Assembly: GCA_934254815.1 (NCBI GenBank)
Contig: CAKQME010000005.1
Span: 101,818 to 165,817, forward strand
Length of the DNA stretch: 64,000 nucleotides
Reading direction: 5' to 3'
DNA from: an uncultured Clostridia bacterium
GTDB taxonomy: Bacteria; Bacillota; Clostridia; Christensenellales; Borkfalkiaceae
Shown: in pieces, positions 50,490 to 58,109 of the stretch
How positions within the stretch are numbered: the stretch's first letter is position 1
Layout of the letters: each line of letters opens with the position of its first letter
Program-made: the position numbers and the translations under genes
Notes under the pieces: model-generated
The model's database searches: none
Told to the model about the DNA's origin: nothing
The model's input: only the letters and a program-made list of their open reading frames with translations

Positions 50490-51281
50490 TTATTTGTTTA
50501 TCCATTTATGTTCTTCTTCGGTAGTGCAGAAAATACCTCTGTGTTTGCCCGCCATAATCCAGAGACAATAGTTTTTATACCCCGGAGCAACGGTAAACGG
50601 ATGATAACCTTTCGGCACTTCGACAAGCTCGCCCGTCGTTACCTTATAAGCCTCGTTTATGTCTCCCTCTTTACTGTACACCATCTGAACGCCGAAACCC
50701 TGAGGTTTATCGAATTCGAAATAATATATTTCGTCGAGCGCGCCCTCTGTCGGCATATCGTCGACGTCGTGTTTATGAGGCGGATAGCTCGCCCAAAAAC
50801 CGTCGTTTACCCAAAATTCACCTATATAGAGCAAATTCGCCTCGGCGTTTTCGGCAAGATTGAACGCTGCTTCTCTCGTAAACGTGCCTTTACCGAGCGA
50901 TTTCGTCTTTATATCCGCAGTTCTGAGTACCTGCGGTTTTATGTCTTTTACCGCGGGGGCTTTCGCCACGCAAATTTTGGCGTCACCGCCTACTGCCGTA
51001 ACCGTGAAAGGAGTATCTTTGCCGACATATACGGTTTCTCCGACTCCGTCGAACACCGTTTTTCTCACTCCCACGTTTTCAAAACAAAATTCTTCGCCTC
51101 TGACGGTTATTGTTCCGTACAAAACGACGAGAGCGAACTCTTTGCCTGCCTCGTCTATTTCGTAAGACGCGCCGTCGCGCAGTTTGAGCATATCCATTTC
51201 GGCGTAAGCGAGAACGCTGTTTCTGTCCGTAACTACTTTTTCATAGCCGTATTTTTCAACGTATTTCTTTTTTAAATTCAT
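50490..51281 (-). CDS. iolB: IolB-like 5-deoxy-glucuronate isomerase
   Basis: A 263-residue bicupin. The second cupin has the metal ligands His169 and His171 (PPHKHD), Glu184 (DEIYYF) and His227 (PKGYHPFTVAPGY), followed by YCLWIMAG, the IolB pattern. IolB turns 5-deoxy-D-glucuronate into 5-dehydro-2-deoxy-D-gluconate in inositol breakdown. The other upper-pathway genes (IolG, IolE, IolD) are absent from this operon, so a related substrate is possible. Confidence 0.85.
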   Translation of the reverse strand: MNLKKKYVEKYGYEKVVTDRNSVLAYAEMDMLKLRDGASYEIDEAGKEFALVVLYGTITVRGEEFCFENVGVRKTVFDGVGETVYVGKDTPFTVTAVGGDAKICVAKAPAVKDIKPQVLRTADIKTKSLGKGTFTREAAFNLAENAEANLLYIGEFWVNDGFWASYPPHKHDVDDMPTEGALDEIYYFEFDKPQGFGVQMVYSKEGDINEAYKVTTGELVEVPKGYHPFTVAPGYKNYCLWIMAGKHRGIFCTTEEEHKWINK

Positions 51282-51294
51282 ATACCCGCTCCTG

Positions 51295-52380
51295 TTATAA
51301 AAGATTTTCGGTAATCATCTGTTCTACGGTAACGACCCTGCAACCGTCGGGACAAACAGATTTAAGTAACTCGTATTCGGCGGGGTTTTCCGTAACCACG
51401 GTTTTACACCCCATATTGACGGCGTTTAACCATCTGTCTTCGGCAACGCGTTTCTGTACGTCTGGCATATATTCGTTCATTAAAAGACTGCCTGCAAGGT
51501 TTGCCTCTTTACCGATCAGCAACATCTCCTTGTTTTTACCTGCAAAAGAAATGAGTTTTCTTCCGCTCTCGGTATCTTCCAGATCGCGGGCGTAAGCGTA
51601 ATTATCCTGAAGAGTATACTCGTTTCCGCTGTTTTTAACTTTGAGCTTTCCGCTTTCCGTCAATGCTATAAGCTCTTCGTTAAAGCCTACTACTTTTGCG
51701 GTGACTTCTATACCCCACTCTTTATACTCGTGCTTAATGAATTTAAGATCTACGGGATCATATACGATAACCGTCTTATAACCGTTCATTATCAGAGCGG
51801 CTCTCTTTGCCGCACCTGTCGTTTCGCCTGTTTTTCCCGTTAAAAACCATAACGCCGCGCCGGTATCGTCCGCCGTTTCGTTCATAGCGAAATCTACGCC
51901 CGCGCTCTTTAAAAGTTCAGCCGCCGTCTTTACGCTTTCGGTCGATTTATAAAGCGCGTCCTGACCGACTACAAACAAAGTATCGGCTTTTTTCTCCGCG
52001 TATAAACCGTCTAGACAAGAACAGCGTTTTTCGCCGTAAGCGTTACCCGTCGTTTCGTATTTATCGAGCATAGCCGATATATACTGCGGAATAACTCCGT
52101 TCATAACGGCGTCGGTTTTAACTTCCTGTACGAAAACTTTAGGATCCCAGCCCGTTACGCAGTTATTCGTACAAGCCCCGCAGAGCGAACACTCGTAAAC
52201 GTTATCTATAACCGAAGATATATCTTCCGCGCCGCGAACGACGAGCGATACAGCCAACGCTCTGGCGCGAGCCGTATTTCTCTCCTGCCCCGTCGCGTTG
52301 CCTATAGGGCAAATATGGCGGCACATCCAACAAAATCTGCAACTGTCAATAATTCCTTTTGCTTTTTCACTGATATTCAT
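51295..52380 (-). CDS. Fe-S subunit of a flavin-linked dehydrogenase (GlcF/LutA-like)
   Basis: A 361-residue protein with two 4Fe-4S ferredoxin motifs: Cys14, 17, 20, 24 (CRFCWMCRHIC) and Cys64, 67, 70, 74 (CSLCGACTNNC). The remaining 250 residues contain further Cys (CSC, MGCK, VCPDGC) and resemble a reduced CCG-type part. It should carry electrons from the FAD-linked oxidase encoded 13 bases upstream to the ETF of the same operon. The exact family member is uncertain. Confidence 0.82.
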   Translation of the reverse strand: MNISEKAKGIIDSCRFCWMCRHICPIGNATGQERNTARARALAVSLVVRGAEDISSVIDNVYECSLCGACTNNCVTGWDPKVFVQEVKTDAVMNGVIPQYISAMLDKYETTGNAYGEKRCSCLDGLYAEKKADTLFVVGQDALYKSTESVKTAAELLKSAGVDFAMNETADDTGAALWFLTGKTGETTGAAKRAALIMNGYKTVIVYDPVDLKFIKHEYKEWGIEVTAKVVGFNEELIALTESGKLKVKNSGNEYTLQDNYAYARDLEDTESGRKLISFAGKNKEMLLIGKEANLAGSLLMNEYMPDVQKRVAEDRWLNAVNMGCKTVVTENPAEYELLKSVCPDGCRVVTVEQMITENLL

Positions 52381-52393
52381 TGCGTTATCCTCC

Positions 52394-53818
52394 TTACAGT
52401 CCGAGTTTGAACGGATTCATTATGCCGTTCGGGTCGAGCGACTTTTTAAGACCCTCGAATACCTGCATGGCGGGTCCGTACTGTTCTTTCATAAGTCTGC
52501 CGAGTTTTATACCCACGCCGTGGTGATCGTTTACGACGCCGCCGTTCGCGATAGCCGTTCTTACGCCGAGCGACCATATACGGTTATGCAGACGCATCGC
52601 TTCGACGGGGTCTTCGGGAACGTATTCTTTATCGACGATAAACCTGTCGTAAACCATACAGCCCCATTCGTACCAGTGCGAGAAATGAGCTATAAACTTG
52701 ACGTGCGGGAAATTCGTTTCTATGGCGTTTTTCATCGCGCGGTAAATTTTTTCTATTTTATCGTAAGGCGCAATGGTATCCATAGTTCCGAACATCTGCG
52801 GCAAATCCATCATATGCCCCGGATAGAAGAACGTTATTTTTTCTTTCCACCATTTTTCGCCGTATTCGCTGCCTAAATCTTCCGCGCCGTATTTTTTGAA
52901 CGTATCGAGAAGTATTTTCTCTTCTACGTCTACGAGTTCTTTTACTCCCTCGTAGGCGACGTTCATAAACGCGCCGGGCTTTTCTACGCCGACTATCTTC
53001 TTTATAAGCGAAGCCGTTTCCGCGTCGTCGTAAAGGCGCATGACCGACGGCTTGAATTTCTGCAATATTTCTCGGCTTGCCTTGAACGCCGAGGACATAT
53101 CCTTGAAAAGGAACCCTCTGAAACGTCTTACTTCGGGTTGTTCGTATATTCTTATCTGAGCTTTGGTTATAATGCCAAGCGTACCCTCGCTGCCGATAAA
53201 TATCTGGTTGAGATCGGGACCCGCCGCATGCTTTGGCGCGGACGAAGTGTTTATTATATCTCCGTTAGGCAAAACAACTTCCATCTGCAAAACCATATCG
53301 TCGATTTTACCGTATTTGGTAGAAACCACGCCTATGCCCCTGTGCGCCAGAAAGCCGCCGACAGTCGAGCATGTGAGCGAGGACGGATAATGCATCGTGG
53401 CGTATCCCCTTTCGTTAGCCGCCCATTCGACGTGCTTATAAATCGCGCCCGCACCGCATTCTATGTACATTCCCTCTTCGTCTACGCGGTAAATTTTATT
53501 CATACGTTTGGTATCGAGAAGTATTCCGCCGCATACGGGAATAGCCCCGCCCTGCGTTCCGCCTCCGCCGCCCCAGGTCGTTACGGGAATTTTATAGTAG
53601 TTGGCTATTTTCAACACTTTAGACGTTTCGGTAGCGTCGAGCGGACTCACGATAAAGTCGGCTTCGGGCATTCTTCTGCCCCTGTCCGCCCACATTCTCG
53701 AAAGCCAGAAATAATCGACGCTGTGCGTAACCTTGTCGATTTCTTTCACCGAACAGTTTTCGCGCCCTACCGCGTCTTCGAGTTCGGTCAGAATTTGTGT
53801 AAATAAAAAGTCGTTCAT
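52394..53818 (-). CDS. FAD-linked oxidase (GlcD/D-lactate dehydrogenase-like)
   Basis: A 474-residue flavoprotein of the PCMH/VAO family. The FAD-binding domain shows SPLDATETSKVLKIANYY, TTWGGGGGTQGG and SLTCSTVGGFLAHRG; the C-terminal FAD-oxidase-C domain ends with VNDHHGVGIKLG. Such enzymes oxidise 2-hydroxy acids such as D-lactate or glycolate, or sugar acids and polyols. With Fe-S and ETF partners it likely forms a soluble dehydrogenase-ETF complex. It is the first gene of the operon and lies next to the RpiR operators. GAGG precedes the ATG. Confidence 0.88.
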   Translation of the reverse strand: MNDFLFTQILTELEDAVGRENCSVKEIDKVTHSVDYFWLSRMWADRGRRMPEADFIVSPLDATETSKVLKIANYYKIPVTTWGGGGGTQGGAIPVCGGILLDTKRMNKIYRVDEEGMYIECGAGAIYKHVEWAANERGYATMHYPSSLTCSTVGGFLAHRGIGVVSTKYGKIDDMVLQMEVVLPNGDIINTSSAPKHAAGPDLNQIFIGSEGTLGIITKAQIRIYEQPEVRRFRGFLFKDMSSAFKASREILQKFKPSVMRLYDDAETASLIKKIVGVEKPGAFMNVAYEGVKELVDVEEKILLDTFKKYGAEDLGSEYGEKWWKEKITFFYPGHMMDLPQMFGTMDTIAPYDKIEKIYRAMKNAIETNFPHVKFIAHFSHWYEWGCMVYDRFIVDKEYVPEDPVEAMRLHNRIWSLGVRTAIANGGVVNDHHGVGIKLGRLMKEQYGPAMQVFEGLKKSLDPNGIMNPFKLGL

Positions 53819-53830
53819 ATTTTACCTCTT

Positions 53831-53843
53831 GAAAATAATTTTT
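53831..53843. promoter_or_regulatory. RpiR operator box 1
   Basis: GAAAATAATTTTT, one mismatch from the palindrome GAAAATWATTTTC. It lies in the leader of the catabolic operon, downstream of its predicted transcription start. Confidence 0.65.
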
Positions 53844-53858
53844 ATCTGCATTGTCTTA

Positions 53859-53887
53859 ATGATACCACATATAAAAATAATTTTCAA
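53859..53887 (-). promoter_or_regulatory. Promoter of the seven-gene catabolic operon
   Basis: On the minus strand TTGAAA (53887-53882) and TGG-TATCAT (53864-53859) are 17 bases apart. Operator box 2 overlaps the -35 region and spacer, so bound regulator would block RNA polymerase. Confidence 0.75.
53873..53885. promoter_or_regulatory. RpiR operator box 2
   Basis: AAAAATAATTTTC, one mismatch from the same palindrome, overlapping the -35 box of the operon promoter. Confidence 0.7.
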
Positions 53888-53924
53888 GTGTTTGATAATA
53901 ATTTTTTAAAAATTTTTTATTACT

Positions 53925-53937
53925 GAAAATTATTTTC
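53925..53937. promoter_or_regulatory. RpiR operator box 3
   Basis: GAAAATTATTTTC, a perfect 13-base palindrome between the two divergent promoters. Confidence 0.75.
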
Positions 53938-53965
53938 TTGTATCGCCATATTATACGAAAATGTA

Positions 53966-53994
53966 TTGACAATTATTACTATAAATTATATAAT
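53966..53994 (+). promoter_or_regulatory. Consensus promoter of the RpiR gene, near-leaderless
   Basis: TTGACA (53966-53971), 17-base spacer, TATAAT (53989-53994). The ATG at 54003 is eight bases after the -10 box, leaving zero to two leader bases and no ribosome binding site. Confidence 0.85.
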
Positions 53995-54002
53995 ATGCTT
54001 AT

Positions 54003-54836
54003 ATGAACAAAGTTATATTGAACATTAAAATGTACTACCCCGATATGGGAAAAGCAGAGAAAAAAGTTGCGGATTACATACTTGAAAAGCCCGAAAGTAT
54101 TCCGTCGCTTTTCATAACCGACCTTGCGAAATTATGCGACAGCAGCGAGGCGACCGTTACGAGATTTTCAAAACGCATCGGTTTCGACGGTTTTCCTCAA
54201 CTAAAAATAGCTTTGGCGCAAGAAGAACATCTGCGTCCCGTCGGAGACGGCATAACCGCGGACGATTCCGCTTACGACGTATTCTCGAAAGTCTGCGATG
54301 ACGTTTACAGTTCTCTGGAAAAAACGCGTAACAAGATAGACAAAGCCGCGTTGAGCGAGTGTTGCGAAAAGTTGGCGGCGGCGAAAAAGATTTTTATTTT
54401 CGGCTTAGGAAATTCGTCGCCCGTCGCGCAGGACGCGGCGCATAAATTTTTCCGCATAGGGCTTTCCGCCGTAGCGTATACCGACAATCATATGCAGTCG
54501 ATCGCCGCAACACATGCGGACAAAGACACGGTGGCGATAGGCATTTCACACTCCGGCAAATCGCGTGATATAGTAGAAGCCATGAAGCTTGCCCGCGAAA
54601 ACGGCGCGACTACCATAGCTATCACCAATTTAGGCAAATCCCCGCTTCAGAAAATAAGCGATCTCGTTTTATCCACAGTGTCGGACGAAACGAATTACCG
54701 TATTTTAGGTCTGTCGTCGCGTATAGCGCAACTTGCCATTATCGACGCGATATATTCTTATCTCGTGCTTCACATTCCGTCCGCAACGGAATATATTCAG
54801 AATGCCGAAAACTCTTTGAGTTTAAAAAAATATTGA
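54003..54836 (+). CDS. RpiR family transcriptional regulator (MurR/RpiR)
   Basis: A 277-residue regulator. The N-terminal HTH is at about residues 35-60 (ITDLAKLCDSSEATVTRFSKRIGF) and the C-terminal SIS domain holds IFGLGNSSPVAQDAA and GISHSGKSRDIVEA, which bind a phosphosugar. RpiR regulators respond to sugar phosphates; Salmonella IolR, which controls inositol genes, is of this type. It is divergent from the catabolic operon, with three palindromic boxes in between, so it almost surely controls it and itself. Confidence 0.93.
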   Translation: MNKVILNIKMYYPDMGKAEKKVADYILEKPESIPSLFITDLAKLCDSSEATVTRFSKRIGFDGFPQLKIALAQEEHLRPVGDGITADDSAYDVFSKVCDDVYSSLEKTRNKIDKAALSECCEKLAAAKKIFIFGLGNSSPVAQDAAHKFFRIGLSAVAYTDNHMQSIAATHADKDTVAIGISHSGKSRDIVEAMKLARENGATTIAITNLGKSPLQKISDLVLSTVSDETNYRILGLSSRIAQLAIIDAIYSYLVLHIPSATEYIQNAENSLSLKKY

Positions 54837-54843
54837 TAAACGC

Positions 54844-54872
54844 TTGACAAAGGGTTTACCCTATGTTAAACT
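54844..54872 (+). promoter_or_regulatory. Promoter of the riboswitch-oadB transcript with internal palindrome
   Basis: TTGACA (54844-54849) and TAAACT (54867-54872) are 17 bases apart. The spacer holds AGGGTTTACCCT (54851-54862), a palindrome with arms AGGGT/ACCCT, which could bind a repressor or MerR-type activator. Confidence 0.7.
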
Positions 54873-54882
54873 GTATTCGTTT

Positions 54883-54991
54883 CTATGGGGAGTAGTCGGC
54901 GGGCGTATCGCAACGGATAACGCCTGCGATTAAATCGGCATCACAGACGCTTCAGGGCGTTTCGGTTTAATATTAAACGACAAGACCGTAG
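54883..54991 (+). ncRNA. Riboswitch-like aptamer (yybP-ykoY/Mn2+ or Na+ type)
   Basis: The leader shows CTATGG (54883-54888) able to pair with CCGTAG (54986-54991) as a closing stem P1. After P1 comes GGAGTAG, and before the 3' strand GACAAGACC, the two conserved flanks of yybP-ykoY Mn2+ riboswitches as I recall them. Inside are an arm GCGGGCGT/ACGCCTGC and an arm ATTAAA...TTTAAT. The P1 3' strand is also the 5' strand of a terminator stem, so ligand binding would keep the gene on. Since the gene is a sodium pump, the Na+-I class (DUF1646 motif) is an alternative. Confidence 0.65.
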
Positions 54992-55036
54992 GCGCAAGTT
55001 ATTATTTCTTGCTCCTACGGTCTTTTATTTTTTCTC
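54984..55036 (+). terminator. Riboswitch terminator before oadB
   Basis: GACCGTAGG (54984-54992) pairs with CCTACGGTC (55014-55022), with an inner GCAAG/CTTGC stem and a 9-base loop, then TTTTATTTTTT. It competes with aptamer stem P1 for the CCGTAG strand. Confidence 0.9.
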
Positions 55037-55077
55037 TGTAGGGATATAATTACGGATAATTATTTACGGAGGCAAAA

Positions 55078-56190
55078 ATGCAATTTTTGTATGAAACTCT
55101 CGCCGCGGTAACGTGGCAACACGTCGTAATGTGGCTGATAGGCGGCATACTCATCTTTCTTGCCATCAAGAAAGAAATGGAACCCGCTTTGCTTCTGCCG
55201 ATAGGTTTCGGCGCGATACTGGTAAATATCCCGTTTTCGAACGTGATATCATCGGAAACCGAAAACGGCATAATTCAATGGCTGTTCGAAGTAGGCATAC
55301 AGGCTTCGGAAGCTCTGCCCATTCTCCTGTTTATAGGCATAGGCGCGATGATAGATTTCGAACCATTGATCGTAAACCCCAAGCTTATGATTATGGGCGC
55401 GTTCGCTCAACTCGGAATATTCTTAACGATCATTCTCGCCGTACTTCTCGGTTTCGATATTAACGACGCGGCTTCCATAGGTATAATCGGCGCGGCGGAC
55501 GGACCGACTTCCATTCTCGTAGCGCAGGTGCTTAAAAGTAACTATTTAGCGCCTATAATGGTGGTTGCGTATTCGTATATGGCGTTGGTGCCTATAATTC
55601 AGCCTGCGGTTATAAAATGCATCACCACCAAAAAAGAACGTCTTATCCGTATGGAATACACCGGCAGAAAAGTAAGCAAAACCGTTAAGATACTCTTCCC
55701 TATAGTAATAACCATGGTGGCGGGGCTTATCGCGCCGAAGAGTCTTGCGCTTATCGGATTTTTAATGTTCGGCAACCTCCTGAACGAATGCGGCGTTCTC
55801 GGCAGTCTTGCCGACACGGCTAAAAACCAGTTATGTAACCTTATCACTCTGCTTCTCGGTATAACGATAGCCTTTCAGATGCAGGCGGCAAACTTCCTTA
55901 AACTCGAAACGCTGATGATAATGGCTCTCGGACTTTTCGCCTTTATCTTCGATACCGTAGGCGGCGTTATGTGCGCAAAGGTTATGAACCTTTTCAGCAA
56001 GAAGAAAATCAACCCGATGATCGGCGCGGCGGGTATTTCGGCTTTCCCGATGTCGGCAAGAGTAGTTCACAAAATGGGCTTAAAAGAAGACCCATCGAAT
56101 TTCCTTTTAATGCACGCCGTCGGCACGAACGTATCCGGTCAGGTAGCTTCTGCCATCGTCGGCGGACTTATAATAGGTCTCGTACTGTAA
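55078..56190 (+). CDS. oadB: Na+-translocating decarboxylase beta subunit (OadB type)
   Basis: A 370-residue membrane protein with about nine to eleven helices. The family signature with the Na+-binding Asp141 in GIIGAADGPTSILV is clear, as is GISAFPMSARVVHKMG near residue 320. Beta subunits couple decarboxylation of oxaloacetate, methylmalonyl-CoA, malonate or glutaconyl-CoA to Na+ export. The alpha (carboxyltransferase) and biotin subunits are not in this window, so the substrate is unknown. ACGGAGG lies before the ATG; expression is under the riboswitch. Confidence 0.93.
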   Translation: MQFLYETLAAVTWQHVVMWLIGGILIFLAIKKEMEPALLLPIGFGAILVNIPFSNVISSETENGIIQWLFEVGIQASEALPILLFIGIGAMIDFEPLIVNPKLMIMGAFAQLGIFLTIILAVLLGFDINDAASIGIIGAADGPTSILVAQVLKSNYLAPIMVVAYSYMALVPIIQPAVIKCITTKKERLIRMEYTGRKVSKTVKILFPIVITMVAGLIAPKSLALIGFLMFGNLLNECGVLGSLADTAKNQLCNLITLLLGITIAFQMQAANFLKLETLMIMALGLFAFIFDTVGGVMCAKVMNLFSKKKINPMIGAAGISAFPMSARVVHKMGLKEDPSNFLLMHAVGTNVSGQVASAIVGGLIIGLVL

Positions 56191-56202
56191 GGAGGTTTAA
56201 AT

Positions 56203-56421
56203 ATGTTATCTTTACTTTTAGAAATAAATCAGGAAGCTTTAACCAAAAGTCTTAACATTTTATGGCAAGGTTTGCTCGCCGTAGTAATAGTCGTAGGAAT
56301 AATCATCGCCGTAACGTATCTTATGCTGTTTATCTCTAAACGCATAGCGGAAAACAAAGAAAAGAAAATTATACCCTTAGACGACGGCGAAGAGAATAAA
56401 ACCCTTGACAATCGACAGTAA
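56203..56421 (+). CDS. Small OadG-like gamma subunit
   Basis: A 72-residue protein with one membrane helix (about residues 20-45) and a charged C-terminal tail (KRIAENKEKK, DDGEEN). This is the shape of the gamma subunit of sodium-pumping decarboxylases, which joins alpha and beta. It starts 12 bases after oadB with GGAGG upstream. Its last codons overlap the rnpB promoter. Confidence 0.8.
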   Translation: MLSLLLEINQEALTKSLNILWQGLLAVVIVVGIIIAVTYLMLFISKRIAENKEKKIIPLDDGEENKTLDNRQ

Positions 56422-56433
56422 ATCTGCTAAAAT
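56405..56433 (+). promoter_or_regulatory. rnpB promoter, overlapping the gamma-subunit gene
   Basis: TTGACA (56405-56410) and TAAAAT (56428-56433) are 17 bases apart; transcription would start near 56440, three bases before the mapped RNA. Confidence 0.85.
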
Positions 56434-56442
56434 ATTTGAGCT

Positions 56443-56782
56443 AAGTCGATTGTGCGGTCGCGGGAGATTATTCTCACGAGGAAAGTCCGCGCTCCCCTCG
56501 GCAAGGATGCCGCCTAACGGACGGTGAAGGTAACTTCAAGGAAAGTGCAACAGAAAATAACCGCCCGAAATTATTCGGGTAAGGATGAAAAGGCGAGGTA
56601 AAAGCTCACCGACGGCGCGGAGACGCGCCGTGCCGTGTAAACCCCATCCGGAGCAAGATAGGAACGATTTCACAAGCCGCCGAGGCGAAGTCGTTCGCCA
56701 AACGTCGCTCGATCTCGTCGGCAACGGCGAGGCTAGATAGATGACCGCATTAAATGACAGAACGCGGCTTACAGATCGACTT
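56443..56782 (+). ncRNA. rnpB: RNase P RNA
   Basis: About 340 bases with the universally conserved GAGGAAAGTCC near the 5' end and AGATAGATGACCGCAT plus AGAACGCGGCTTACAG near the 3' end. The 5' AAGTCGAT and 3' ATCGACTT pair as helix P1. The layout resembles class A, not the Bacillus-type class B. RNase P trims the 5' ends of tRNAs. Confidence 0.97.
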
Positions 56783-56785
56783 AAT

Positions 56786-56828
56786 AAGCCTGCGGGCGAC
56801 TGCTTTTGCAGTCGCCCGCAGGCTTTTA
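56786..56828. terminator. Terminator of rnpB, bidirectional
   Basis: An 18-bp stem (AAGCCTGCGGGCGACTGC, 56786-56803, with 56808-56825) around TTTT, followed by TTTTA. It also lies right at the end of the convergent kinase gene. Confidence 0.92.
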
Positions 56829-58109
56829 CTATGCCGTAAAAATCGCAGTAAAAGTTATTCTCTTACCGTCCGGCGAATACGCCGAAATCTTTCCGCCGTC
56901 CCGCTCGGTTATCGCTTTCGCGACGGAAAGCCCGATGCCGTGTCCGCCCGTAGAACTGTTCCGCGACGCGTCTAACCGATAAAATCTTTCGAACAGCATA
57001 TTAAGATTCCCCGTCGGAACGCCGTTTGTATCGTTAGACACTTTTATCACCCGTTGTCTGCCCTTTTCGTATACTTCGAGTTCGATATTCCCCTTTTCGT
57101 CGGAATATTTAAAAGCGTTGTCAAGCAGAATATTTATAAGTCGTTTTATGCCGTTTATATCTTCCCTTGCAGTGATATTCGAACCGATAATCGTCTTATA
57201 GCTCTTTTTTTCGGTTCTGGCAATCGCCTCGAACGGTTTTGCCGTTTCTGCGGCGGCTTCGGACAGCGAAAAATCAAGCGTTATCGGTTTTGCGCTTCCC
57301 TCGTCGGCGCGGCAAAGAGTGACAAGATCGTTGGTTAAATCGGTAAGTTTCGCAACCTCGTCTTTAATAGTATTCGTCCATTCGCTCTCGCCGTTCTCGA
57401 TTTCGATAACTTCACAACTCGCGCTTATTACCGTAAGCGGGGTTTTCAGCTCGTGGTTGGCGTCGGTAATAAATCTTTTCTGTTTCGCGTAAGCCTCCGC
57501 CACGGGTTTTACCGCAATCTGCGAAAACAAAGTAACGAGAATTATTACGACCACAAGTCCGCAACCGCTCAATATGCAACTCGCCGTTAAAAAGTCTTTA
57601 AACGTATTCATCTCTCTGGAGCAATCGAGAAACAGATACACCGTCGTTTCGCCGTCTTTATAACGCGAAAATCTATATCCGTCTTTAAAGCCTTTTTTTG
57701 CGGCTTTCGCATACAAATCTACGGCGTATTCTTCAGCCGTGTTTTCGTCGATTGCGGCTATTTTATCTACGTTGACGCTTTCGACTTCGCCGTTATCGTC
57801 TATTCTTACCGAAAAATATCTCGTTTCGAAAGGCGCTTCGGGCGATATTCCGTCGGGTTTTAAGCTCGGTTTTTCGTCGGGTTTCTGTTCCGGCAACGGC
57901 ATTTCTCCGTTGTTGCCGCCGACTTCTCCGTTCGGTCTAAACTGCGGAAATTCGCCCCCGGCGTTCTCTATCAGCGCGAGCGTTCTATCCGCTCCCCCGA
58001 CGACGGAAACATAGTTGTATACGTTTATTCCGCCGACGAGAACGATAAGCACGAGCGATATGGCAAGCGTAGCTATCGTTATGAATTTTATTTTAAGTTT
58101 TCTAATCAT
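56829..58109 (-). CDS. Sensor histidine kinase
   Basis: A 426-residue membrane kinase. Two helices (about 10-30 and 175-197) enclose an extracytoplasmic domain of about 145 residues that has a Pro/Glu/Gly-rich part. The HisKA motif is TDANHELKTPLTV and the ATPase part shows NILLDNAFKYS and GGHGIGLSVAKAI. It overlaps the response-regulator gene by four bases. The signal is unknown. Confidence 0.93.
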   Translation of the reverse strand: MIRKLKIKFITIATLAISLVLIVLVGGINVYNYVSVVGGADRTLALIENAGGEFPQFRPNGEVGGNNGEMPLPEQKPDEKPSLKPDGISPEAPFETRYFSVRIDDNGEVESVNVDKIAAIDENTAEEYAVDLYAKAAKKGFKDGYRFSRYKDGETTVYLFLDCSREMNTFKDFLTASCILSGCGLVVVIILVTLFSQIAVKPVAEAYAKQKRFITDANHELKTPLTVISASCEVIEIENGESEWTNTIKDEVAKLTDLTNDLVTLCRADEGSAKPITLDFSLSEAAAETAKPFEAIARTEKKSYKTIIGSNITAREDINGIKRLINILLDNAFKYSDEKGNIELEVYEKGRQRVIKVSNDTNGVPTGNLNMLFERFYRLDASRNSSTGGHGIGLSVAKAITERDGGKISAYSPDGKRITFTAIFTA

